Below, one piece after another: positions 1 through 8,656 of a stretch of 64,000 bases of DNA. The notes beneath the pieces are model-generated. The model saw only the letters and a list, made by a program, of their open reading frames with translations. It had not been told where the DNA came from and did not search any database. The position numbers and the translations under genes were made by a program. The DNA is from Nitrospira sp. (GTDB lineage: Bacteria; Nitrospirota; Nitrospiria; Nitrospirales; Nitrospiraceae), in assembly GCA_005116955.1 (NCBI GenBank), contig SWDI01000002.1:347608-411607 (forward strand). Reading direction: 5' to 3'. Numbering within the stretch: the stretch's first letter is position 1; the number at the start of each line of letters is the position of its first letter.

Positions 1-97
1 TACGCCAATACAACAAGCAGCCGAAACCCGTGAAGTGGAAGTACTTCGAGGCGTCACGTCGAATTACTCCCGAATCAATCGTTACAGTCCACTAGCA

Positions 98-430
98 ATG
101 GCACGGATTTCTGTCTTCTTGGCAATTCTGCTCGTCGTCCTCACCTTCAACGCCTATGCCTGTGTCCTGCCGTTGCCACAAACAGGTGAGATGGACTGCT
201 CCTCAGGGACGGAGGAGCCCGTACGCGGAACATGCGATGCGTTTCTCGACATAGGCCCGCAATCACAGTTTGTATCTCACGCCACCGCCAATACGGACCA
301 TCTGGAATGCGCGTTGCCCGTTCAGCTTCTTCCCGATACGTTCGTTCCACTTGTTCGAATCACTAACCCACCACGTAGCGCCAATACACCCATCCATCTT
401 TCGATCCACACAACGGTCCTGAGGATTTGA
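98..430 (+). CDS. Small exported protein of unknown function
   Basis: A 110-residue protein that I do not recognise. The start at 98 is chosen because the protein then opens with MARIS followed by a hydrophobic stretch (about residues 5-18) and an AYA-C junction near residue 22, the pattern of a Sec signal peptide cut by signal peptidase I. The same frame is open upstream to 35, but that extension would bury the signal. The mature part has three further Cys (about residues 34, 46 and 71) and a proline-rich C-terminus, and shows no domain I can name. It lies directly before a copper-storage-like gene, so a role in copper handling in the periplasm is possible but only from position. Confidence 0.5.
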   Translation: MARISVFLAILLVVLTFNAYACVLPLPQTGEMDCSSGTEEPVRGTCDAFLDIGPQSQFVSHATANTDHLECALPVQLLPDTFVPLVRITNPPRSANTPIHLSIHTTVLRI

Positions 431-541
431 TACCCCCTTTCCGTTTTGCATTTGACTCTAGGCTACCAAGCAACGCTTGACAGTTCCTTTTCTCTAGATC
501 CACGCGATCAACCTAGACCCGAGAGCACACAAGGGGGATGT

Positions 542-1084
542 ATGTCAGATATCAGCAGAAGAACATTTGTGACCACCAGTGCATCGCTACTGACTACTGG
601 TGTGTCGTTGATGATGTCGCGAGGGGTAGCGGCTGCCGCACACGATGCGGGCCATGGTCCGATGCGAGAGCCTCAGGCACTCCCGGACTCTTCGCTTCTC
701 CACATGTCAGGCGAAGCGACCACCATGGACGGCCACCGCATGAGCGAGGAGATGCGACGCTGTATTCAGCTCTGCCAAGACTGCCATGTGACCTGCATCC
801 AAATGATCGATCATTGCTTAAAACTTGGAGGTCGGCATGCAGCCCCTGACCATATCCGGTTATTGATGGACTGTGCACAGCTCTGCACGACGACCGCCGA
901 TTTCATGGCGCGGAAGTCTTTGCTGCACGACCGCACGTGCAGCCTCTGTTCCGAGATCTGTCGGCTCTGCGCGAAGAGCTGCGAACAGGTAGGAGGAGAC
1001 GATCAGATGGTAAAGCAATGCGCCGAGCTCTGCCGTCGCTGCGCCGGATCTTGTGAACATATGGCATCGAAAGGAGCAGCGTAG
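542..1084 (+). CDS. Four-helix-bundle copper-binding protein (Csp-like, DUF326), exported
   Basis: Predicted 180-residue copper storage protein. The N-terminus carries a Tat-like signal: SRRTF near residue 5, then a hydrophobic segment ending in AAAA. From about residue 75 the protein is rich in Cys pairs spaced as CxxxC and CxxC (for example CIQLCQDC, CSLCSEICRLC, CAELCRRC). This spacing points Cys into the core of a four-helix bundle, where this family binds many Cu(I) ions. The start at 542 follows a purine-rich AAGGGGG site; an upstream in-frame start at 446 would hide the Tat motif. Export suggests periplasmic copper storage or detoxification. The family assignment is firm; copper as ligand is from family knowledge. 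Confidence 0.85.
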   Translation: MSDISRRTFVTTSASLLTTGVSLMMSRGVAAAAHDAGHGPMREPQALPDSSLLHMSGEATTMDGHRMSEEMRRCIQLCQDCHVTCIQMIDHCLKLGGRHAAPDHIRLLMDCAQLCTTTADFMARKSLLHDRTCSLCSEICRLCAKSCEQVGGDDQMVKQCAELCRRCAGSCEHMASKGAA

Positions 1085-1125
1085 CACGTCGAATCACCGA
1101 ATAACTTGATACGGAAAGTACACAC

Positions 1126-1149
1126 CCGGCCGCCATTCTTGGCGGCCGG
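1126..1149. terminator. Hairpin downstream of the Csp-like gene
   Basis: A perfect 9-bp inverted repeat (CCGGCCGCC / GGCGGCCGG) with a 6-base loop lies 42 bases after the Csp-like stop codon. There is no clear T tract, so it may be a weak or factor-assisted terminator, or an RNA-stabilising hairpin. Confidence 0.45.
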
Positions 1150-1276
1150 TCCATGCAGAGTGGTTCAATTCGATCTTCCCTGGACGCAACCCTGGCCGTT
1201 ACGGCATATCCCCCGTCAAAATTTGCTGTTTTCTTGTCAGGTTCTCCCCCCTCAGTTAGACTTTTTTCACACAACC

Positions 1277-2686
1277 ATGGCACGAGCACGCGCAGTAGAA
1301 CATCAGCGGCCTCGATCAAAAACCACTCCGACCGAAGAGGCCACACTCGGGATCGCCAAGCTTCAGGAAGTGTTGGCAGCGATCAATGACCTTAGTCAGG
1401 AAGGCTTTCCATATCGTGATGCTGCGCAAAGCAAAGCCGAGCTGCAGTTTCGCGAGTGCCTGCGTCACGCGTTCGGCGAGCGATCCCAGGAGTTTCAAAC
1501 CTATCACAACTTCAAACTTCGTACGGCGGACAAGGCCGAGGTGGCCCAGAGCCTTACTGTCATTAAGGGCCTCATGCACACCTTGGAAGACCGGAAGCTG
1601 GAACTTCAGGGACTCAAACCCCCACCAAAACCAGAGCCATCACCCGAGGCAATTCTCAGCAATACAGCTCGTATGGTGTTGGTCCCGTCTACACCCCAGC
1701 CCACTGTGACGGAACCGACACCCTCGCCGATGACTGTCGCTGTGGCCATGACAACAAATGTGGAACCGTCGATTGCTCCTCTGCTCCCCATACCTCAATC
1801 ACAACCGCCCATGCCGGAGCCTGCGATCCTTGCGCCTGCACCGACCCTGATTCCAGTGCGGACACCGACTCCAACTCCTACGCCATCTCCAACACCGTCG
1901 CTGACACCCATGCCTGGCATACCCCAGCCACCTCCTCTCTCCGTCGCCGTCGCCACCCCCATCCCTTCCCCTCCTCCTGCACCCGCAGCTCCGCCAAGGT
2001 CATCAACGATTGAGAGACCAATAGAAGTCGTGCCATCGCCCATAGCCGCTCCGATCGTTTCCTCAATGCCAACACAACCACACATCCCTCCCCCACCCCC
2101 TATGTCGAATAATCCATCGATGCACCCAGAGTTGTCGCTAAGTCTGATCCATGCTCCGCAAGATCCCCCGGCAGGCAAGCAGGCAATTGGCTTGAGTATC
2201 GCGCGGGTGATTGAGTCCACACCCGACCAAGATCCACTCAATCTCGTCAGAAAAGTCTGCCTTCGCTTCCACTCCGTAGCCCGCCAGCTCCGACTTCGGA
2301 AAGACTATCGTCCGACACTTGAGGTCGATGACGATCATGACCTACAGGACCTCTTGTGCGCATTATTGAAGGTGGAATTTGACGAAGTCTCGACCGATGA
2401 ATGGACACCACCCTATACAGGAGGCACACCAAGAACGACACTCCTGGTCAATCGAGATCAGATCGCAATCGTGGCGAAGAAGACCGGACCAGGAGTGACC
2501 ACGAAGGAACTTGCCGATCAGGTCGCAGCGGACACCGCCTATTATCGAGCGCAAGGGCGATGCGCAACTGTATTTTGCTTCATATACGATCCAGAAGGCC
2601 GCATCGGGAGCCCGAAACGGCTGGAAACCACCCTAACAAGCGTGAGCGAGCACTGCCGGGTCGAAGTGCTGGTTGCGCCAAAGTGA
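1277..2686 (+). CDS. Proline-rich protein with C-terminal degenerate PD-(D/E)XK nuclease-like domain
   Basis: About 469 residues in three parts. Residues 1-115 are charged and probably helical. Residues 115-285 are a low-complexity linker of Pro, Thr, Ser and Ala (including TPTPTPTPSPTP). Residues 320-469 resemble a PD-(D/E)XK domain known from accessory and defence-related proteins: the stretch HDLQDLLCALL, then FDEV, EWTPPYTGG, and FCFIYDPEGRI match that family as I remember it. The acidic positions that normally follow are changed: the Asp after the GG turn is Thr (PRTTLLV) and the Glu of ExK is Val (IVAKK). The fold may be kept while nuclease activity is lost. Start 1277 (ATG) is preferred over an upstream TTG at 1106. 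Function is unknown. Confidence 0.6.
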   Translation: MARARAVEHQRPRSKTTPTEEATLGIAKLQEVLAAINDLSQEGFPYRDAAQSKAELQFRECLRHAFGERSQEFQTYHNFKLRTADKAEVAQSLTVIKGLMHTLEDRKLELQGLKPPPKPEPSPEAILSNTARMVLVPSTPQPTVTEPTPSPMTVAVAMTTNVEPSIAPLLPIPQSQPPMPEPAILAPAPTLIPVRTPTPTPTPSPTPSLTPMPGIPQPPPLSVAVATPIPSPPPAPAAPPRSSTIERPIEVVPSPIAAPIVSSMPTQPHIPPPPPMSNNPSMHPELSLSLIHAPQDPPAGKQAIGLSIARVIESTPDQDPLNLVRKVCLRFHSVARQLRLRKDYRPTLEVDDDHDLQDLLCALLKVEFDEVSTDEWTPPYTGGTPRTTLLVNRDQIAIVAKKTGPGVTTKELADQVAADTAYYRAQGRCATVFCFIYDPEGRIGSPKRLETTLTSVSEHCRVEVLVAPK

Positions 2687-2852
2687 GACCATGACTAAAT
2701 CAAACTTAAAGAGGATTCCTTCCATTGCAGCATCATCCAAGGCCATGAAAGTCAAGCCCGAGTTGACAGGGCACAATGACCCTGCTATAAGGCAACCCAC
2801 TTCCGGGGCCATTCCGTATACCATTCATGGTCCAGCTCCGGGAGATCAAGGG

Positions 2853-3107
2853 ATGTCTGACCGGGCGTACGTGCTCATCAATGTTCTCCCTGGACAGACA
2901 GCTGCTGTCGTTAAAGCGCTAGGGGAAATTAAAGAGATAAAAACGATTGATCCCTGTTGGGGCAAGCCGGACATTATTGCAATAGCTGACATAGTGGACC
3001 AAGATGCGTTGACCCAACTGGTCTTGAGTCGCATACATCGTATCGAAGGAGTGACCCAGACCGATACTCACCTCGTATACAGGCTGAAGGAGGCCAGAAC
3101 AAAATGA
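2853..3107 (+). CDS. Stand-alone Lrp/AsnC ligand-binding (RAM) domain protein
   Basis: An 84-residue protein matching only the effector-binding, ACT-like half of Lrp/AsnC regulators, without the DNA-binding helix-turn-helix. The segment AYVLINVLPGQ and the later GKPDIIAIADI and GVTQTDTHLVY follow the usual beta-alpha-beta pattern. Such small proteins form multimers that bind amino acids or interact with full-length Lrp proteins. Start 2853 is chosen because GGGAG lies 8 bases upstream and the core domain begins right there. The frame is open to an ATG at 2691, which would add 54 residues of poorly structured sequence, so the longer form cannot be excluded. Its stop overlaps the next start (ATGA). 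Confidence 0.75.
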   Translation: MSDRAYVLINVLPGQTAAVVKALGEIKEIKTIDPCWGKPDIIAIADIVDQDALTQLVLSRIHRIEGVTQTDTHLVYRLKEARTK

Positions 3108-3589
3108 TCCGAAAGGACTATCTCGCCATCGTCGCCCTTTCCGTTTTCGCATTTGGATGTACCGGTGTGCAGCACCCCATCCAACCTGACGTCGTTGAAG
3201 TCACATTACCGGCATCGGCAGACCGGGTGAAAGCGGCTGTGACTAAAGTTTTGGCAGACGACAACTACGATGTGGATTGGAAGGATGGAACGCAGCTTCA
3301 GACAGGCTACAGGGGCGAGCAGCCCAGTATCTGGGATTGGCTCGTGCGAGGACGGTTCGGTGTGGTCAGGAGCCGTGCCCAAGTGGCTGTGACGGCGGAA
3401 ACTGACCAGAGCTCTCGTCTCCGGCTACAAGTCTCGTCGGAAGGCAAGCAAACGATGTTCGATGGATGGGTTCCCACCCAACCTCAAGCTCCTCAAAGTG
3501 CTGAAAATAAGATCCGTTTGGTTAAGAATGAGTTGAAGATCGTACAGACCACGTACACAACCGAGACCTTCTACGGATCGAAACCTTAG
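3104..3589 (+). CDS. Putative lipoprotein of unknown function
   Basis: 161 residues with a short hydrophobic N-terminus and a lipobox FAFGC at residues 15-19, so Cys19 should be lipid-modified. The start ATG overlaps the stop of the Lrp-type gene, indicating translational coupling. The mature protein has alternating hydrophobic stretches (VTLPASADRVKAAVTKVLADD) recalling small outer-membrane lipoproteins that sit beneath the membrane, but I cannot assign a family. It ends 4 bases into the convergent response-regulator gene on the other strand. Confidence 0.65.
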   Translation: MIRKDYLAIVALSVFAFGCTGVQHPIQPDVVEVTLPASADRVKAAVTKVLADDNYDVDWKDGTQLQTGYRGEQPSIWDWLVRGRFGVVRSRAQVAVTAETDQSSRLRLQVSSEGKQTMFDGWVPTQPQAPQSAENKIRLVKNELKIVQTTYTTETFYGSKP

Positions 3590-5001
3590 ACAGGCTCTTT
3601 TTCCGCGCCTTCAGTCTCTTCTCCAAGATCCAGGCCGAAACGCTCTGCCATACGGTAGAGCGTTCGCCTATCGATGCCAAGGATCTTCGCCGCTTTCACC
3701 TTATTTCTCTTCGTTTCCTTGAGCACACGAGTCAAATGCCGCTTTTCCACTTCTTCTAGGGTCAGAGACACCTCATCAAGCTGATCGACTTGTGAAAGTC
3801 GTGCATCAGCGTCATTGGTTGCATGCTGGCGAATCACCTCAGGTAAGTCTTCAGGCGTCAGGAGAGGCCCGTGGCTTAACGATACGGCGCGTTCAATCGC
3901 ATTTTCAAGTTCTCGAACGTTGCCTGGCCATCGAAATTGAGTCAAGAGCGCCATCGTTTCCGGGAGGACTCCTCGCACCGCGTGCTGCATCCCTGCCGCG
4001 CACTTTTGTAAGAAGTGATGCACCAGCATCGGAATGTCTTCCCGCCGGTCGACCAATGACGGCAACGTGATCGGAACGACTTTCAATCGGTAGAAAAGGT
4101 CGTCTCGAAACTTTCCCTCCTTCACCAGCTGCTCAAGATCTCGATTAGTTGCAGCGATGATCCGGACATCGACTCTGGTGGATGTTGTGCTCCCAACTCG
4201 GCGGACCTCCTGGTCCTGCATGACCCGTAACAACTTCACTTGTAACGCCTGTCCAAGCTCACCAATCTCGTCGAGAAACAGCGTCCCTCCAGTGGCTGAT
4301 TCAAAGAGCCCGATCTTGGTCCCGATTGCCCCCGTGAAGGCCCCTTTCTCATGTCCGAACATCTCCGATTCCAGCAAGGTATCAGGCAACGCACCGCAAT
4401 TGACCGGGATGAATGGCTTGTCCCGGCGGGGACCGTTCGTATGAATAGCCCGAGCAATGAGCTCTTTCCCGGTTCCGCTTTCCCCCTGGAGCAGGACCGT
4501 GCTTTTGCTCTCCGCCACGCGCGCGACCAGCTTGTACACCTCCAACATGGCCGTACTGCTCCCGACTAACGGAGACCACGCGTCCTTGCTCTTCAACTCC
4601 TCTCGGAACCGCGCATTCTCTTGGAGCAATCGACAGTGATCCAACCCTCGTTTGACTACCAGTTTGATGTCCTCTTTCTTGAACGGCTTCGCCAAGTAAT
4701 CGTACGCCCCTTGCTTGATCGCTTCGATCGCGCCCTCCAAAGAGCCGAATGCAGTAAGCACCACCACGACCGTATTCGGACTTACTCGTTTGAACTCCCG
4801 CAAGACCGTGAGCCCATCCACCGCACCCATGCGGATGTCCGTCAGTACCAAATCGACCCGTCCCTGGCGTCCACGCGCAATGACCGCTTCTCCACCCGCA
4901 AACGCCTCGACGTGATATCCCTCCTTTCTGAGGGCTTCCGCCAATAATTCACGTGCAACCGCATCGTCGTCGGCCACCAAAATCGTCGCTGGTTGCATCA
5001 C
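3586..5001 (-). CDS. Sigma-54-dependent response regulator (NtrC/AtoC/ZraR type)
   Basis: 471 residues with the three classical parts. The receiver (1-125) has the acidic pocket DDD at 11-13 and phosphoacceptor Asp55 in LTDIRM. The AAA+ domain (about 150-385) has Walker A GESGTGKE, the sigma-54-contacting loop GAFTGA, the LDEIGEL Walker B and a final R-finger region. The Fis-type helix-turn-helix at the C-terminus (KAAKILGIDRRTLYRM) binds DNA. It activates sigma-54 promoters when phosphorylated. The gene overlaps the stop of its kinase by 4 bases (ATGA), so the two form a two-component pair. I found no convincing -24/-12 sigma-54 promoter nearby, so its targets are unknown. Confidence 0.93.
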   Translation of the reverse strand: MMQPATILVADDDAVARELLAEALRKEGYHVEAFAGGEAVIARGRQGRVDLVLTDIRMGAVDGLTVLREFKRVSPNTVVVVLTAFGSLEGAIEAIKQGAYDYLAKPFKKEDIKLVVKRGLDHCRLLQENARFREELKSKDAWSPLVGSSTAMLEVYKLVARVAESKSTVLLQGESGTGKELIARAIHTNGPRRDKPFIPVNCGALPDTLLESEMFGHEKGAFTGAIGTKIGLFESATGGTLFLDEIGELGQALQVKLLRVMQDQEVRRVGSTTSTRVDVRIIAATNRDLEQLVKEGKFRDDLFYRLKVVPITLPSLVDRREDIPMLVHHFLQKCAAGMQHAVRGVLPETMALLTQFRWPGNVRELENAIERAVSLSHGPLLTPEDLPEVIRQHATNDADARLSQVDQLDEVSLTLEEVEKRHLTRVLKETKRNKVKAAKILGIDRRTLYRMAERFGLDLGEETEGAEKEPV

Positions 5002-6170
5002 GCCTCCTCTTTCCTGCGAATAGGTTCTCTTCGCATCGCCGGCAATGTCATCGTCACAATCGTGCCACGCCCAATCTCACTGGCCAACACCAGGCTCCCA
5101 CCATGAGCCACCACCGATTCGTGGCTCAAGAATAGCCCCAAGCCGGTCCCCCTGCCAACTGCCTTTGTCGTAAAAAACGGTTCAAAGGCTTTTTGTGCGT
5201 CTTCCTCTGGCATACCGCATCCTGTGTCCTGCACCTCGATCATGATCACCAACAGTGACATACCATCTGCAACCAGCCGACCGCAGTCCAGTTCAGCTGA
5301 CGATGCCTCGCGACTTCCTGCCATGACGGTGACTTTCCCCTGGGCAGGGGTTGCGGCAAGCGCATTGGCCAGGACATTGACCAATACTTGATGGATTTTT
5401 TCTTTGTCCGCCCACACCAGCGGAAGGGCCTTTGGAATGTCGACCGTCAAAGTGATCCCTTTCTCATGGAAAGCCGGCTCCATCAAGACCGCCGAGGGGC
5501 AAACCACTTCCTCCACAGGAAGCCATTGCGGCTCAGGCTGGCGCGGCCTGGTAGAAGACAATAGGTCCTGAATGATTCGAACGACTCGCGTGAGCTGATC
5601 ATCGATAATGGCCACTCGCCTCCTCATCTCCGGCGTCGCACCAGGTTCCTCAGCCAGAGCCTGGACATGCCATGCGATTGAGTGCAGCGGTGTGCCCACC
5701 TCGTGCGCTACGGAGGCCACGAGCTGTCCCACCGCCGCCAAGCGTTCAGACCGGTTCAGCTGATCTTTCGCCTGGACGAGCTGCGTGTTGGCTTTGAGTA
5801 GATTCTCGGTTTCTCGGGCTAATGCCGCCCTCGCCGCCTCTTCTCGTGCCTTCCGCTCTTCCCAACTCACACCCAGATATGCCACCGACAGCAGAACGCC
5901 GACGACGACGCTTCGATTGATGACCGCAGCTTGAAACCGGCCCGGCTTCGTCGGTTGGAGCAGACCTGAATACGTCGCCATGACACAGCCCAGCACCGTC
6001 ACCAACATGATCATTCGATTCCGAAGGGTGGTCACCAACAAAATCGGCAACACATACCCATACGCACCGACAACGTTGGCCGGGGCGAATTCTTCAATGA
6101 TGAAGATGATGAGAAAGCAGGCAGCCGCGATGGCCAGCACGAGGCGGTCACGATGCGTCATGGCAATCAT
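4998..6170 (-). CDS. Membrane sensor histidine kinase, partner of the NtrC-type regulator
   Basis: 390 residues. The N-terminal 100 residues contain about four hydrophobic segments and little periplasmic loop, so the signal is probably sensed within or near the membrane. A short coiled coil (105-145) leads to the HisKA domain with H156 in [11 protein letters not shown]. The catalytic domain has the N box ([11 protein letters not shown]), G1 (DTGCGMP) and G2 (GRGTGLGL). This is the ZraS/AtoS-like class that pairs with sigma-54 activators. The gene is transcribed first and overlaps the regulator start by 4 bases. The stimulus is not evident from the sequence. Confidence 0.92.
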   Translation of the reverse strand: MIAMTHRDRLVLAIAAACFLIIFIIEEFAPANVVGAYGYVLPILLVTTLRNRMIMLVTVLGCVMATYSGLLQPTKPGRFQAAVINRSVVVGVLLSVAYLGVSWEERKAREEAARAALARETENLLKANTQLVQAKDQLNRSERLAAVGQLVASVAHEVGTPLHSIAWHVQALAEEPGATPEMRRRVAIIDDQLTRVVRIIQDLLSSTRPRQPEPQWLPVEEVVCPSAVLMEPAFHEKGITLTVDIPKALPLVWADKEKIHQVLVNVLANALAATPAQGKVTVMAGSREASSAELDCGRLVADGMSLLVIMIEVQDTGCGMPEEDAQKAFEPFFTTKAVGRGTGLGLFLSHESVVAHGGSLVLASEIGRGTIVTMTLPAMRREPIRRKEEA

Positions 6171-6240
6171 CGATTCACTCCGCTTGGCCGAGAATCATAG
6201 CCGCTGGATCGAGAATGTAGGGAATTCTTCACGGAAGTAC

Positions 6241-8493
6241 TTACACAAGAGGGCGGGTCAAACGCAACAGAGCCGCAAGTCGTTCAAATCGGGAATCTTG
6301 GGTCAATTCCTCCACCGGCAGACTCAACTTCCGACACCAATTCGGATGCTGGTCTACCGTCCCTGGAAGATTGGCTTGGACACGGGTGCCGATGACATCA
6401 TCAATATTGGCCAAGACCATCCACGCAGGGGTGCGGGCCAGAAACTGATGAATACCTTCCATCAACTCAGTCGTCATGATCGGCACCAGGGTAGGATCCT
6501 CAGATACACCAGCCGGTAGGAGCCCTTGAGACTTCAAGGCCGTGAGAATCCCTGCCTTTTCTCGATGCCGTTCCGCCCACATCGCATTTCGCGCGGCCTC
6601 TGAAGGAAAGAGGCCTAATGTGGATCGGGTGTCGATATCCACGCCTTCCCAATACCCCACCAACGTTGGAAGATCGTGGGTTGTGACAACGGCGAGTGCT
6701 TGAGCAGGATACTGAGTCGGGGGCTTCCACCCTCCCCAGTGTTCTCGCTCAAAATAGAAGACACGGTACGATAAGACGCCAGCTGGTCCGAGTCGGTCAC
6801 GCACCCAATCGGGAACGGTGCCCAGATCTTCACCGATCACCAGCGCCTTCGCCCGTACACTTTCCAACGCCAAAATCGCCAGGAGTTCGTCATCCCGGTA
6901 ATGCACGTAGGTCCCCATCGCCGGTGGAAGACCACGGGGAATCCAAAACAGTCGAAAGAGCGCCATGACATGATCGATCCGTATCGCTCCCCCATAGCGG
7001 AGGTTATTACGGAGTAATTGGGTAAAATACTGGTAGCCGCTCGCTCGCAGACGTAATGGATCAAGTGGAGAAAATCCCCAATTCTGTCCCTCAGGGGCAA
7101 ATGCATCAGGAGGCGCACCGCAGTCAGCCTGGAACGCCAGGACATCTTGATTGAGCCACCCATCGGCACCATAGCGATCGCTTCCCAGGGCAAAGTCATG
7201 GTACAAGCCGATCGGCATACCGACCTCGTGCGTCTTCTTCACCACCGCAAGCAACTGGTCCGCGGCCAGCCATTGCAGATATTGGAAAAATCGCACCCGC
7301 GACATCCGCTGACGCCGAAATTCCTCCACGGCCTCCGACGTTGGAGTTCGATAGGATTCCGGCCAATCCTCCCAGACAGCTGAAGCCGGTTGGGCAGACT
7401 GCCGTTCTTCCTCCAGAGCTTGAAACACTGCATAGTACGACAGGGATTTACCTTCCCGCTCCGTGAAGTGCTGGAAGTGTCTCCCCCGATCCGTCATGGG
7501 CTTCAATTCCGGTTCGACCCCTTCGAAATTGTCCCGCACAAATACCTGATAGCACAGTTCGAGCACCTCGCGTTTCACCAACCTCACCGCGTCATAATCC
7601 ACGAACTCGCATCGACGAGCCGCGTCGATCCTCGAGCGGACTGAGGGATCGGCAAGCCGGCGTTGCACATCCGGGCCCATCCAGCACTCTGGAACCTGGG
7701 TCACATCGATGTATAAGTCGTTCAGAAATAGGCGGCTGGTGGGCGAATAGGGACTCATGTGATAGGGCTTGGCATTCTTAAGCGCGTGGAGCGGGTTCAA
7801 CCCAATCACCGCAGCGCCCAGACATTTTCCTGCCCACTCGACGACGGCACCCAGATCTCGAAAGTCGCCGACCCCCCAATTGTGATGACTCCGCAATGAG
7901 TAGAGCTGCAACGCAACGCCCCACCACCGCACACCCTGCTGGAGTTCATCAGGAATGTAACAACGATCCGGCGCAACGATGAGGCGGAAGGTGGCTTCCG
8001 TATTCGTGCCGCCTCCCTTTGTATGAGCGGTGACTGAGTAATAGCCAAGCGGCAGGTCTTGCGGACATGCCAACGCGACACGAACAAATCGACGTCCCTG
8101 AATCGTTCGGGTCTCTTCAACTTTGAGACCAGGCCCCTCCGCTCGCTCACAGTGCGTGGCTCCGTTCTCCGCGCAGAGTAACCACTTGATGGAAAGAAGC
8201 GAATCGTCCGAGCTCTCGCATGGTACATACAGCGACCAAGTCCCCGCCTCTCGTCCTAACCGCAGAACATGAACCGGTTCGCAGCCTCTGAGCCACCACT
8301 GGTTATCCCATGCCTCTAACTCAGAAATGAGCTCCTCACGATTCGAAACCCGAAGATTCATGGCAACAAGAATGGCCCGTCGCGTCTCATCCGTCGTCAC
8401 ATGGTGCGTTCCAGCGATGTCGTAATAGTCGGCACCAATCCCTGCCCGATCGGCCAACATCCGCAAGAGGTCGCTTTCAGACTGATCGTACAT
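6241..8493 (-). CDS. malQ: 4-alpha-glucanotransferase (amylomaltase, GH77)
   Basis: About 750 residues, the size of the long E. coli-type MalQ with an extra N-terminal domain (about 1-190) before the GH77 barrel. The enzyme moves alpha-1,4-glucan segments between chains during glycogen or maltodextrin use in the cytoplasm. The catalytic residues are visible: nucleophile Asp in RIDHVMALFRLFW, acid/base Glu in GEDLGTVP, and the third Asp in TTHDLPTLVGYW. ATG at 8493 gives the usual N-terminus of the family; a TTG at 8523 is also in frame. It lies alone between the two-component genes and the secretion operon, all on the minus strand, with no sign that they share a function. Confidence 0.92.
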   Translation of the reverse strand: MYDQSESDLLRMLADRAGIGADYYDIAGTHHVTTDETRRAILVAMNLRVSNREELISELEAWDNQWWLRGCEPVHVLRLGREAGTWSLYVPCESSDDSLLSIKWLLCAENGATHCERAEGPGLKVEETRTIQGRRFVRVALACPQDLPLGYYSVTAHTKGGGTNTEATFRLIVAPDRCYIPDELQQGVRWWGVALQLYSLRSHHNWGVGDFRDLGAVVEWAGKCLGAAVIGLNPLHALKNAKPYHMSPYSPTSRLFLNDLYIDVTQVPECWMGPDVQRRLADPSVRSRIDAARRCEFVDYDAVRLVKREVLELCYQVFVRDNFEGVEPELKPMTDRGRHFQHFTEREGKSLSYYAVFQALEEERQSAQPASAVWEDWPESYRTPTSEAVEEFRRQRMSRVRFFQYLQWLAADQLLAVVKKTHEVGMPIGLYHDFALGSDRYGADGWLNQDVLAFQADCGAPPDAFAPEGQNWGFSPLDPLRLRASGYQYFTQLLRNNLRYGGAIRIDHVMALFRLFWIPRGLPPAMGTYVHYRDDELLAILALESVRAKALVIGEDLGTVPDWVRDRLGPAGVLSYRVFYFEREHWGGWKPPTQYPAQALAVVTTHDLPTLVGYWEGVDIDTRSTLGLFPSEAARNAMWAERHREKAGILTALKSQGLLPAGVSEDPTLVPIMTTELMEGIHQFLARTPAWMVLANIDDVIGTRVQANLPGTVDQHPNWCRKLSLPVEELTQDSRFERLAALLRLTRPLV

Positions 8494-8656
8494 ACCGGGA
8501 GTGTGAGTGAAGGGCTGGATCAAGTCAAGGCAATGCAGACTCTGGACCCGTTGATGGGATCGGCGGGAAAATCAACGATACAGGTGTCGCCAAACTGGCG
8601 GGACCACACGAACTGAGCAACGGCAGGTCAACGCTGACTCACGCCTCAGACAGCTT

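Noticed and set aside
3586-6240. Sigma-54 promoter near the NtrC-type pair
   Set aside because: I looked for GG-N10-GC with TGGCAC/TTGC wording around the nearby starts and found no convincing match.
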